Both the position numbers and the translations under genes were made by a program. A DNA stretch of 64,000 nt from PRS1 sp965250265 (lineage in GTDB: Bacteria; Bacteroidota; Bacteroidia; Flavobacteriales; Flavobacteriaceae), in the NCBI GenBank assembly GCA_965250265.1, contig CBDFNO010000014.1, positions 496,001 through 560,000 on the forward strand, given 5' to 3'. The notes under the pieces were generated by a model. That model worked only from the letters and a program-made list of their open reading frames with translations. It did no database searches and had not been told where the DNA came from. This document shows, in pieces, positions 43,802 through 52,573 of the stretch; the stretch's first letter is position 1, and each line of letters begins with the position of its first letter.

Positions 43802-43933
43802 ACCACCAACAGCGTGTATAATTCATTGCGTCTGATTTTCCTCGCGATAAATCCTCGCTGCTGAACAATGGGTTTCTTACTTTTAGCTATCTTCGTTCTT
43901 ACGCAACGAAACCATACACAAACCGTTAGCAGC
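43802..43933 (+). repeat. attC-like site 43 (distal end of array)
   Basis: R'' ACCACCAAC 43802-43810; L'' CGTGTAT; L' ATACAC; cut G43925^TT. The - strand DUF5916 gene ends 41 bases further on. Confidence 0.85.
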
Positions 43934-43966
43934 AATAAAAATAAATTAATCTTCTTTTAGAAACTA

Positions 43967-46615
43967 TTACAGCACAAACCGATAGGTCATTTTTAACAAA
44001 AAGATATTTTCTGGTTTTTGATCTAGGATTTGAGACTCTAACCCTTTAAATAAATTGCTTTCTGGATCAGCTAATCCTGTCATGCCCTGTGACCAAACCA
44101 AAAATATTTCTGATCCTGGAATATATTCCCAACGCACCACTAAATTGGATCTAAACTGAACAAACGAAAAATCCGGGTTGCCAATTTCGTAATCTGTGTT
44201 TCCATCTATGTCCTCATCAACAAGGTAAACTCCATTATTGCTATCAAATGAAATTTGATTGTCATTATACAATTGAAAACGATCGTTAAAATTATTTGCA
44301 ACTGGGTTTGTAATATATTTAAAATCAGAATATCTACCCCTTGAAATAAAAGGCTGAGCATAATATTGAATAGTAAGATCTGGGTTAATTGTATAATTTA
44401 ATCTTAAAGAAGCACTTAATGTATTCTGATCTATAGTTGCATTAACATATCTCGCTTCATTTCCAAATTCAATATCATTTTGTACATACTGTAACTGATC
44501 CTTATTTTTAGAAAATCTAGGGTTTACAGAAATGCTTAAAGCATCAGTTGGTTTATATGTAACACCTGTTGAAATTGAATAGTTATTGACTGCTTCATCT
44601 TTAAAGAAAGAATAGAATGGATTGAATCTAATTTTTTTTCTGTTATCTGAATTAAGCCAGAACCATCCACTAAAGGAAGAAGAATTTCTTAATCTTGGAC
44701 CTCCTCTTAAAGCAGAGTTTGAATAGCGTATGGGAGTGATATTCATACCTCCACCAGTCCCCCAATTATTCTTAAACTGCATATTAGTGTTTACATTCCA
44801 TTGTAATAAATTGTGGTTTCCTTCAAAATCCCAAGCGCTCCAATGGTTATAATTAAATTGTAAATTTCTGAATATCCCAAAAGGCTTATAGAATCGGTAA
44901 CTCATCCAGTAATTGTGTCTAATATCATCGGATGTACGCTGAAACCCAAGGTCGTTAAACTCCAACTCAGGAGATCGCCAGTTAAACCCTCCTTCAAATC
45001 TAAACTTATTACCCGTTTTTCCTAATTGTACATTTCCTCCAGTTCCTGTTAATGATGTTCTCGTTTCGTCAACCTCCAAATGACTAGCATCTACTCTATT
45101 AAACAAATGACGGATTGAATTTTGTGTATTGGTAATTGCTTCTTCACTACCCTTAACATGACTCATAACCATATCACCCAATACATACCAAGATCTTTCT
45201 TTCCATTGGTGTTTAAAATCTAAGCCTCCAACATACGCCGATTTATGTAGAAAATCTAAATTCCCTTCCAATTTCCTATTAGTAGCAGTGAAAATTCCTC
45301 CAATAAATGTATTGCTTTCATTAAAATCTTTTTGAAGTCTACCAACAAAATAATTTGTAAGTGGTTCTACTAATTCTTTACTTCGTTGACCATTATCATC
45401 AATTTCGGCATATTCTTTATCTGTAATACTTTCTAATACACCTATAGACCATCCCTTTTTAGTTTTTCCGCTAAACTTAGCTGCTCCTAGTATTGTTGTA
45501 TTTTGTGGTTGGTCTACATAGGCATTATCTGAAACATCTGGATATCCTTGAGGGCTTCTTCCTATTCGTCTTGAATGGAATATGTTGTCTGAATTAAATG
45601 TGTTTCCAGTAATGGATGGAGAAAGTCTATAGTCGAAAATATTTTTGTTCTCAACAAAAAATGGCCTTTGTTCTCTAAAAAACGTTTGAAAACCATCCAA
45701 TTGTATAGATGCTGGGTCAGCCTCAACTTGACCAAAATCGGGATTTACTGTAAGATCTAGAGTTAAATCGTTGGTGACTCCAATCTTGGCATCCAACCCT
45801 CCATTAAATTTAAAATCGTTTCCATCTCTAAACGGATTACCAGTTTCAGCTGGATACGTTTCTAATTGGGTAACTGTAAAAGGTTGTATTTCTAATTGTT
45901 TTTGGGGTTTTAATCCTTTTAAACCATGAAGCTCACCAAATTCGCTAACCCAACCCGGAGTTTCTTGTGGCTTACGTTGCCATACTGAGCGTTCTTCATT
46001 TCTGAAAAAACGCCGTGTAAATTGAATTCCCCAAACTTGATTATCGTCATTACTAAAACGAAGTTGACTCAACGGAATTTTCATTTCGCAAGTCCATCCT
46101 TCGGCATCAATTTGAGATTTCATAGTCCATATAGGATTCCAACTACTGTCCCAGTTATCCCCATTATTTGATATAAATTCATCAGACTTTACACCTGACA
46201 CTGACGCTGTAAATGAAAAAGCTGTGCGTAAATCATGATAACTATCAATGTTTATTTCTACCCAATCACCATCAAAAGTATCTCTTCTGCCAAGACGCTT
46301 AACGATACTATCTGGAGATTTATCGTAAGCTCGTACACCTACATATAAAAATTTGGCATCATAAACTATTTTAAATTCTGTTTGCTCACTTGGTGGTGTA
46401 TTTTCATCGGGTTGATTCTCAATAAAATCATTTCCCCAATCAACACTATTCCAAATAGCATCATCTAATTTTCCATCTATAACTGGAGCTTGATTATTAC
46501 CAACAGATGTGGTTGTATATATTTTTTTTTCGACTTGAATTGAGGACTCTTGAGCTATTACAGAATTAAAGGACATTAAAAAAGTAATAACATAAAGGGA
46601 GCGAAGTAGTCTCAT
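43967..46615 (-). CDS. DUF5916 family outer-membrane-type protein (first of tandem pair)
   Basis: 882 aa. Signal peptide residues 1-22 (ending VIAQ). The N-terminal carbohydrate-binding family 9-like (DOMON) domain has APVIDGKLDDAIW and a beta sandwich to about residue 220. The rest matches DUF5916, a probable outer-membrane beta-barrel ending in Phe-Val-Leu (TYRFVL). It is closely similar along its length to its upstream neighbour. Substrate unknown; the CBM9-like domain suggests glycan contact. A -7 box TATATTTG lies at 46645-46652 on this strand. Confidence 0.85.
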   Translation of the reverse strand: MRLLRSLYVITFLMSFNSVIAQESSIQVEKKIYTTTSVGNNQAPVIDGKLDDAIWNSVDWGNDFIENQPDENTPPSEQTEFKIVYDAKFLYVGVRAYDKSPDSIVKRLGRRDTFDGDWVEINIDSYHDLRTAFSFTASVSGVKSDEFISNNGDNWDSSWNPIWTMKSQIDAEGWTCEMKIPLSQLRFSNDDNQVWGIQFTRRFFRNEERSVWQRKPQETPGWVSEFGELHGLKGLKPQKQLEIQPFTVTQLETYPAETGNPFRDGNDFKFNGGLDAKIGVTNDLTLDLTVNPDFGQVEADPASIQLDGFQTFFREQRPFFVENKNIFDYRLSPSITGNTFNSDNIFHSRRIGRSPQGYPDVSDNAYVDQPQNTTILGAAKFSGKTKKGWSIGVLESITDKEYAEIDDNGQRSKELVEPLTNYFVGRLQKDFNESNTFIGGIFTATNRKLEGNLDFLHKSAYVGGLDFKHQWKERSWYVLGDMVMSHVKGSEEAITNTQNSIRHLFNRVDASHLEVDETRTSLTGTGGNVQLGKTGNKFRFEGGFNWRSPELEFNDLGFQRTSDDIRHNYWMSYRFYKPFGIFRNLQFNYNHWSAWDFEGNHNLLQWNVNTNMQFKNNWGTGGGMNITPIRYSNSALRGGPRLRNSSSFSGWFWLNSDNRKKIRFNPFYSFFKDEAVNNYSISTGVTYKPTDALSISVNPRFSKNKDQLQYVQNDIEFGNEARYVNATIDQNTLSASLRLNYTINPDLTIQYYAQPFISRGRYSDFKYITNPVANNFNDRFQLYNDNQISFDSNNGVYLVDEDIDGNTDYEIGNPDFSFVQFRSNLVVRWEYIPGSEIFLVWSQGMTGLADPESNLFKGLESQILDQKPENIFLLKMTYRFVL

Positions 46616-46644
46616 AAAGATTGATTAAAATTGATTGATAAAAA

Positions 46645-46652
46645 CAAATATA
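46645..46652 (-). promoter_or_regulatory. Probable promoter -7 box for the DUF5916 gene
   Basis: TATATTTG on the - strand, 30 bases ahead of the start codon; the upstream -33 region is T-rich (TTTTTTTAG) without a perfect TTTG. Confidence 0.45.
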
Positions 46653-46846
46653 TTTCTAGCCTTTTACTAAAAAAAGATTTATAATAAGCCATACTAATTT
46701 TGTAGTGAAATGACCTAATAATAAAATTCTTTGTTTTAGTGTTTCACTAAAGACAATAGTATAATGTCATTGTTACACTCTAAATTGCCCGTTTTATAAA
46801 ATTTAACTTTATTTAACAATTTTTTGAAGTATTAAAACTGACAAAA

Positions 46847-49480
46847 TTAAAGCACGAATCTATAAGTGGCTTTTATTAAGAAGATGTTTTCCGGTTTTTG
46901 GTCTAGAATCCCTGTTTCTAAGCCTCTAAACAAATCATCGGAAGGGTCTACGAAACTTGTAACGCCTTGCGACCAAACCAAAAATATTTCGGACCCAGGA
47001 ATATATTCCCAACGTACTACCAAATTAGACCTAAACTGTACAAATGAAAAATCTGGGTTGCTTATTCCATAATCTACAGAGCCATCAATATCTTCATCAA
47101 CTAAATATTCTCCACTTGCTTGATCAAAAGATATTTGATTATCTGTATACTGATTAAAACGATCGTATAAATTATTGGCTATAGGATTGGTTACATGTTT
47201 AAAATTTGTATATAGTCCTCTTGAAATAAAGGGTTGTCCATAATATTGAATAGTTAAATTTGGATTGATAGTGTAATTCAATCTAATCGCTGCACTTAAG
47301 GTTTGATTATCGATTGTACCAAGTACATAACGTGGTGTACCATTAAAATCGATTTGAGTTACATACTGTGTTTTATTTAGATTTTTTGAAAATTCGGGCT
47401 CAAAAGAAATCCTCAATGCATCTGTTGGCTGATAGGTTATTCCAGTTTCAAATCTCAACAGCGAAAAGTGGTCTTGCTTTGCTCCTGAGTATATGGAGCC
47501 TAAAAAGAATCTAAGTTTTTTTCTATTATCAGAGCCAATAAACATGAAACCATAATTTTCTTGAGAAAAACGCCATCTTGGGCCTCCTCTTAACATTGTG
47601 TTTGTATATATGCGTGGTTTATGAGCACCGCCCAAATCTATCCACCAATTATTTTTAAAATTAGCGTGACCATTTATCTGATATTGCATGCGATTGTAAT
47701 TACCATCGAAATCATATGTTGTGTGTTGGGCAAATCTGGCACTTATTTGTCTAAAGGCTCCAATGGGTTTTAAAGTTTTATATCCAACATTTAAATATTG
47801 TCTTATCTCATCGGCTTGTCTTAAAAACCCTATGTCATTTAATTCTAATTCAGGAGAGCGCCAAATGAGTCCTCCATTATAGGTCCAATTTCCACCACCA
47901 ACTTTTCCTACAGACAGTCGACCTCCGGTTCCACTTAATGATGTTCTATTTGGGTCTACTTCAACATGGCTGGCATCTACCCTGTTAAACAAATGTGTCA
48001 AAGAGGTTTGCGTATTTTCAATAGCTTCTTTGCTTCCTTGTACATGACTAGCCACAATATTACCTTCTATAAAATATTTTCTGTCTTTCCATTGGTGCTT
48101 AAAATCAAGACCTCCTGTATAAGCTGATTTTCGTAAAAATTCTAAATTACTTTCTAATTTTCTATTAGTTGCAGTAAATATCCCACCAATATAACTGTTA
48201 CGATTATTAAAATCTTTTTGAAGTCTTCCAACAAAATAATTGGTAAATGGTTCTACAAGTTCTTTACTTCGTTCTCCATTGGTGTCAATTTCGGCAAACT
48301 CTTTTCCTGTAATACTTTCTAAAACTCCAATAGACCAACCGTTTTTGGTTTTACCACTAAACTTTGCAGCTCCTAGGATGGTTGTGTTAGTTGGCTGATC
48401 AACAAATGCTCCACTTACGGTACTTGGATAGCCTTGTGGGCTTCTTCCTATTCTTCTGGAAAAGAACAAATTGTCTTGATTTCTTCCAAAATTGTAATCA
48501 AATATATTATTGTTTTCAACAAAAAATGGCCGTTGCTCTCTAAAGAAAATTTCAAATCCATCCAAAGAAATAGCTCCAGGATCTGCTTCAACTTGCCCAA
48601 AATCTGGGTTTACAGTTAAGTCAAGTGTTAAATCGTTTGTGATTCCAATTTTTGCATCCAATCCTCCATTAAATTTAAAATCACTTCCATCCCTGAACGG
48701 ATTTCCTGCTTCAGCTGGATAAGTATCCAATTGTGTCACTGTAAAGGGTTGTATTTCCAATTGATTTTGCGCTTTAATATCTGTTAATCCCTTTAATTCT
48801 CCACTTTCACTTACCCAACCTGGAGCATCTACAGGAACACGATTCCAAACCGACATTTCATTATGTCTAAAAATTGTTCGCGCTATATTAAATCCCCACA
48901 ATTGATCTTTTGCTCTACCAAACCGTAACTGACTAAATGGGATTTTCATCTCTGCTGTCCATCCTTGTTCATCTATGGCTGTTTTTGTATACCATATCGG
49001 ATTCCAACTATCATCATTATTATCACCATTATCGGTTGCAAATTCGTCTCCTTTAACGCCTGCAGCAGTTACTGTAAAAACAAAGGCAGTACGTTTATCG
49101 TTATAACTGTCTATAACAACATTAACTCTATCGCCTACAAAACCATCTCTTCTTGATAATCGTTTAACAATACTATCAGGAAATTTATCGAAAGAACGAA
49201 TTCCTACATAAAGGTTTTTTTCATCATAGACAATCTTAAATTGTGTTTGCTGACTTGGAGGTGTGTTTTCGTCAGGATCATTCTCAATAAAATCATTTCC
49301 CCATTCTACTATATCCCAAATTTTATCACTTAATATTCCATCAATGGTTGGAGCTTCCGAAATATTTACAAGTTTAGTTATATAAGTTTTTTTGGGATTT
49401 GAATTAATGGAGTTTTGCGCTAATGATAAATTAATATTCAACAATAACAATACTACTGAAAATCGGATTAGTTGTTTCAT
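46847..49480 (-). CDS. DUF5916 family outer-membrane-type protein (second of tandem pair)
   Basis: 877 aa from the ATG at 49480, preferred over an upstream ATG at 49516 because it gives a clean signal peptide (ending LSLAQ). Same architecture as the neighbour: CBM9-like domain (APTIDGILSDKIW), then a DUF5916 barrel ending TYRFVL. The pair clearly arose by tandem duplication. A gap of about 230 bases between them suggests separate promoters. Confidence 0.85.
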   Translation of the reverse strand: MKQLIRFSVVLLLLNINLSLAQNSINSNPKKTYITKLVNISEAPTIDGILSDKIWDIVEWGNDFIENDPDENTPPSQQTQFKIVYDEKNLYVGIRSFDKFPDSIVKRLSRRDGFVGDRVNVVIDSYNDKRTAFVFTVTAAGVKGDEFATDNGDNNDDSWNPIWYTKTAIDEQGWTAEMKIPFSQLRFGRAKDQLWGFNIARTIFRHNEMSVWNRVPVDAPGWVSESGELKGLTDIKAQNQLEIQPFTVTQLDTYPAEAGNPFRDGSDFKFNGGLDAKIGITNDLTLDLTVNPDFGQVEADPGAISLDGFEIFFREQRPFFVENNNIFDYNFGRNQDNLFFSRRIGRSPQGYPSTVSGAFVDQPTNTTILGAAKFSGKTKNGWSIGVLESITGKEFAEIDTNGERSKELVEPFTNYFVGRLQKDFNNRNSYIGGIFTATNRKLESNLEFLRKSAYTGGLDFKHQWKDRKYFIEGNIVASHVQGSKEAIENTQTSLTHLFNRVDASHVEVDPNRTSLSGTGGRLSVGKVGGGNWTYNGGLIWRSPELELNDIGFLRQADEIRQYLNVGYKTLKPIGAFRQISARFAQHTTYDFDGNYNRMQYQINGHANFKNNWWIDLGGAHKPRIYTNTMLRGGPRWRFSQENYGFMFIGSDNRKKLRFFLGSIYSGAKQDHFSLLRFETGITYQPTDALRISFEPEFSKNLNKTQYVTQIDFNGTPRYVLGTIDNQTLSAAIRLNYTINPNLTIQYYGQPFISRGLYTNFKHVTNPIANNLYDRFNQYTDNQISFDQASGEYLVDEDIDGSVDYGISNPDFSFVQFRSNLVVRWEYIPGSEIFLVWSQGVTSFVDPSDDLFRGLETGILDQKPENIFLIKATYRFVL

Positions 49481-49645
49481 AAAATAGAAATCGGTTAGAA
49501 TTACCCTAATAAACACCCAAAACTATCACACTTGTTGCAAATTATAATTAGATTTTACAAAAGATTAACTTCTCTTACATATAATAAGAGTTTTTTTAAC
49601 TGTAAAACTCTACAAAAAAGCGCTAAAAATAATCGCTCTTTACAG

Positions 49646-49676
49646 TTTGTTAATCAAATATATAATTGTAAATTTG
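49646..49676 (+). promoter_or_regulatory. Promoter of the rplM-rpsI operon
   Basis: TTTG (49646-49649), a 19-base spacer, TAAATTTG (49669-49676): an exact match to the Bacteroidota primary sigma pattern, 47 bases ahead of the rplM start. Confidence 0.75.
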
Positions 49677-49723
49677 CAAACTCTTTTTGGAAGAGGAATG
49701 TTTAATTAGAAAATTATTTTAGT

Positions 49724-50179
49724 GTGGATACATTAAGCTACAAAACAATTTCGGCAAACAAAGCTACTGTAAATAAGCAATGGGTTTTGGTTGATGCTGA
49801 AGGGCAAACACTTGGTCGTTTGGCCTCTAAAGTTGCAATACTTTTAAGAGGTAAACATAAACCTAACTTTACACCACACGTTGATTGTGGAGACAATGTT
49901 ATTGTAATAAACGCAGAGAAAATCAACTTAACTGGAAACAAATGGACAGACAAAACTTATGTTCGTCATACAGGTTATCCAGGTGGTCAAAAAACTTTAA
50001 CTGCTACAGAATTGTTTGGAAAAAGTCCAGTAAGGGTAGTAGAAAAGTCAATTAAAGGAATGTTACCTAAAAATAAATTAGGTGCAGCATTATTCCGTAA
50101 TTTAAATGTTGTTGTTGGGTCTGAGCATTCTCACGAAGCTCAAAAACCAAAAACAATTAACTTAAACGAAGTTAACTAA
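49724..50179 (+). CDS. rplM: 50S ribosomal protein L13
   Basis: 151 aa, full length. The GTG start gives MDTLSYKTISANKATVNKQW, as in other flavobacterial L13. Core LGRLASKVAILLRGK and GMLPKNKLGAALFRNL are diagnostic. Binds 23S rRNA early in large-subunit assembly. Its stop overlaps the rpsI start (TAATG), so the two are co-translated. Confidence 0.96.
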   Translation: MDTLSYKTISANKATVNKQWVLVDAEGQTLGRLASKVAILLRGKHKPNFTPHVDCGDNVIVINAEKINLTGNKWTDKTYVRHTGYPGGQKTLTATELFGKSPVRVVEKSIKGMLPKNKLGAALFRNLNVVVGSEHSHEAQKPKTINLNEVN

Positions 50180-50565
50180 TGGAAGTAATTCACAAAATTG
50201 GTCGTAGGAAAACGGCTGTTGCTCGTATTTATATTTCAAAAGGAAAAGGAAACATTACGATTAACAAAAAAGACTTAAATACGTACTTTCCAACTGCTAC
50301 TTTACAGTACAAAATAAATCAACCCTTAGCATTGACTGACAATGAAAAAAGTTTTGACATTAAAGTAAATGTATTTGGTGGAGGTATGACAGGTCAGGCA
50401 GAAGCTATCCGTTTAGCGATCTCTCGTGCTATGTGCGAATTAGATGAGGAAAACAGAAGTGTCTTAAAACCTGAAGGATTATTAACAAGAGATCCAAGAA
50501 TGGTTGAGCGTAAAAAATTCGGACAGAAGAAAGCGCGTAAAAAATTCCAATTCTCTAAACGTTAA
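50179..50565 (+). CDS. rpsI: 30S ribosomal protein S9
   Basis: 128 aa. GRRKTAVARIY at the start and the basic tail ending KKFQFSKR are characteristic; the tail reaches the P-site tRNA. Second gene of the rplM-rpsI operon. Confidence 0.96.
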   Translation: MEVIHKIGRRKTAVARIYISKGKGNITINKKDLNTYFPTATLQYKINQPLALTDNEKSFDIKVNVFGGGMTGQAEAIRLAISRAMCELDEENRSVLKPEGLLTRDPRMVERKKFGQKKARKKFQFSKR

Positions 50566-50697
50566 TATTAAAAATTTAAACCAGTTATTGTTGTCCATGA
50601 CAATTTAAGTCAGGATTTAGTTTAGCATCTAAATGGTTAAGGCCTTAATATAAGCCACTTAATCATTGCTAATTCAACAGAACGTAAACTATCACAA

Positions 50698-51609
50698 ATG
50701 GCAAAAGTAGAAGTAAAAGAATTATTAGATGGAGGTGTACACTTCGGTCACCTCACAAGAAAATGGGATCCAAATATGGCTCCTTACATTTATATGGAGC
50801 GTAATGGTATTCATATTATTAACCTTTATAAAACAGTTGCAAAATTAGAAGAAGCCTCTAAAGCTTTAAGTAAAATTGCAGCGTCAGGTAGAAAAATATT
50901 ATTTGTAGCTACCAAAAAACAAGCAAAAGACATTGTTTCCGAAAAAGCTGGAAACGTAAACATGCCTTACATTACTGAAAGATGGCCAGGAGGAATGTTA
51001 ACCAATTTTGTTACTATTAGAAAAGCTGTAAAGAAAATGGCTTCTATAGACAGAATGAAAAAAGACGGTACCTTCTTAACCCTTTCTAAAAAGGAACGTT
51101 TACAAGTAGATCGATTAAGAGCAAAATTAGAAAAGAACTTAGGTTCAATTTCTGATATGACTCGTCTTCCAGGAGCCATATTTGTTGTTGATATAAAGCG
51201 TGAACATATTGCAATAAAGGAGGCACAAAAATTAAATATTCCAATATTTGCAATGGTAGATACAAACTCTGACCCAAGACAGGTAGATTACGTAATACCA
51301 GCAAATGATGATGCTTCTAAATCTATCCTTAAAATTTTATCGAATGTAACCGAAGCGATCGCTGATGGATTAGCCGAAAGAAAAGCAGAAAAAAATGCTA
51401 AAGCTGAAGGTGATGATACAGAAGTAAAAGCTAAAGTTGAAGCTAAAACTGACACTAAAGTTGAAACTAAAGAAACAGCTAAAGCAGAAGCTAAAACTAG
51501 GGCTAAGGTTGAAACAAAAGAAACTGCACCTATAGCAGAAGTTGAAACTGATGTTAAGGTTGAAACAAAAGAAACTGCACCTACAGCAGCTTCACAAGAA
51601 GAAGAATAA
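50698..51609 (+). CDS. rpsB: 30S ribosomal protein S2 with extended repetitive tail
   Basis: 303 aa. The S2 core (GGVHFGHLTRKWDPNMAPYI, TERWPGGMLTNF, FVVDIKREHIA) ends near residue 230. The last 70 residues are a low-complexity Ala/Lys/Glu/Thr tail with repeats of KVETKETA. S2 is usually about 230-260 aa in other bacteria, so the tail is long. Followed by tsf, the common order. Confidence 0.95.
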   Translation: MAKVEVKELLDGGVHFGHLTRKWDPNMAPYIYMERNGIHIINLYKTVAKLEEASKALSKIAASGRKILFVATKKQAKDIVSEKAGNVNMPYITERWPGGMLTNFVTIRKAVKKMASIDRMKKDGTFLTLSKKERLQVDRLRAKLEKNLGSISDMTRLPGAIFVVDIKREHIAIKEAQKLNIPIFAMVDTNSDPRQVDYVIPANDDASKSILKILSNVTEAIADGLAERKAEKNAKAEGDDTEVKAKVEAKTDTKVETKETAKAEAKTRAKVETKETAPIAEVETDVKVETKETAPTAASQEEE

Positions 51610-51694
51610 AACAAATTTAAAAATTATAAAGTCATTTAATTTTTTCTTAATAGAAAAATTAAGCAACTTACATTTATAATAATAAATTACGATT

Positions 51695-52519
51695 ATGACA
51701 AAAATAACAGCAGCTGATGTAATGAAATTAAGAAAAACTACTGGAGCTGGAATGATGGATTGTAAAAAAGCATTAGTGGAAGCAGAAGGAAATTTTGATA
51801 AAGCAATTGAAATACTTCGTAAAAAAGGTCAAAAAGTAGCAGCAAAAAGGGCCGATCGTGAATCTTCTGAAGGTGCAGCTATTGCAAAAGTAAATGACAC
51901 TAAAACCGTAGGTGTATCTATTGTTTTAAGTTGTGAAACAGATTTTGTTGGTAAAAACGAAAACTTTGTAAATTTAGCTACTCAATTAGCCGAACTCGCA
52001 TTAAATCATTCAACTAAAGAAGAATTTTTAGCGGCTGATTTTAACGGTATGTCTGTATCTGAAAAATTAATTGAACAAACTGGAGTTATAGGAGAGAAAC
52101 TAGAAATTGGTGCTTTTGAAAAAATAGAAGCTCCATTTGTAGGATCTTACATTCATGCAGGAAATAAGATTGCCACTTTAGTGGGTTTATCTGCTAGTTT
52201 AGATGGTATCGATGTTGTTGCTAAAGATGTTGCTATGCAAGCTGCGGCAATGAACCCAATTGCACTTAATGAAGAAGGTGTTGATGCTTCAATTATTGAA
52301 AAGGAAATTGAAATTGCTAAAGATCAATTGCGTCAAGAAGGTAAACCTGAAGCCATGTTAGACAACATTGCCAAAGGAAAACTAAAACGTTTCTTTAAAG
52401 ATAATACGTTAATAAATCAATCTTTTATTAAAAACAGTAAGATTAGTGTAGCAGATTACGTAAAATCATTAGACAGCAATTTAACTGTTACTGCTTTTGA
52501 GCGTGTTGCTCTGGGTTAA
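51695..52519 (+). CDS. tsf: Elongation factor Ts
   Basis: 274 aa. N-terminal UBA-like part (VMKLRKTTGAGMMDCKKALVEAEGN) and the core with CETDFVGKNENF. Nucleotide exchange factor for EF-Tu. Likely co-transcribed with rpsB 85 bases upstream; ends at the shared terminator at 52538. Confidence 0.96.
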   Translation: MTKITAADVMKLRKTTGAGMMDCKKALVEAEGNFDKAIEILRKKGQKVAAKRADRESSEGAAIAKVNDTKTVGVSIVLSCETDFVGKNENFVNLATQLAELALNHSTKEEFLAADFNGMSVSEKLIEQTGVIGEKLEIGAFEKIEAPFVGSYIHAGNKIATLVGLSASLDGIDVVAKDVAMQAAAMNPIALNEEGVDASIIEKEIEIAKDQLRQEGKPEAMLDNIAKGKLKRFFKDNTLINQSFIKNSKISVADYVKSLDSNLTVTAFERVALG

Positions 52520-52537
52520 TTATATAAATCTCACAAA

Positions 52538-52570
52538 TAAAAATGCTTCGATTAAAATCGAAGCATTTTT
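52538..52570. terminator. Bidirectional terminator between tsf and the spondin-domain gene
   Basis: AAATGCTTCGAT-TAAA-ATCGAAGCATTT, a 12-bp perfect stem with A and T tracts on the two sides; serves the convergent genes. Confidence 0.88.
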
Positions 52571-52573
52571 ATT

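Larger units (their letters stand above)
1..43925 (+). mobile_element. Integron-like gene-cassette array (43 units, left end outside window)
   Basis: Seen: 43 consecutive units, each opening with TT plus a variable box and closing with a palindromic attC-like site; essentially all credible genes lie on + and most units hold one gene. In about three quarters of the complete units the opening box is the exact reverse complement (8-10 bp) of the box before AAC at the unit's own end, for example GTTATGCCC at 5776 and GGGCATAAC at 7965. Known: integron cassettes are excised as circles by cutting between G and TT of R', which makes a cassette's first bases complementary to its own R''. Inferred: this is a chromosomal integron array or an integrase-less cluster; any intI and attI should lie left of position 1. 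No recombinase gene is present in the window. Confidence 0.87.

Noticed and set aside
1..43925. CRISPR array or phage explanation for the regular repeats
   Set aside because: Spacing is 0.3-5 kb with genes between, not 25-40-bp spacers. No cas, capsid, terminase or portal genes are visible.
51288..51614. 108-aa - frame opposite the rpsB tail
   Set aside because: An open frame produced by the repetitive rpsB tail on the other strand; no independent support.
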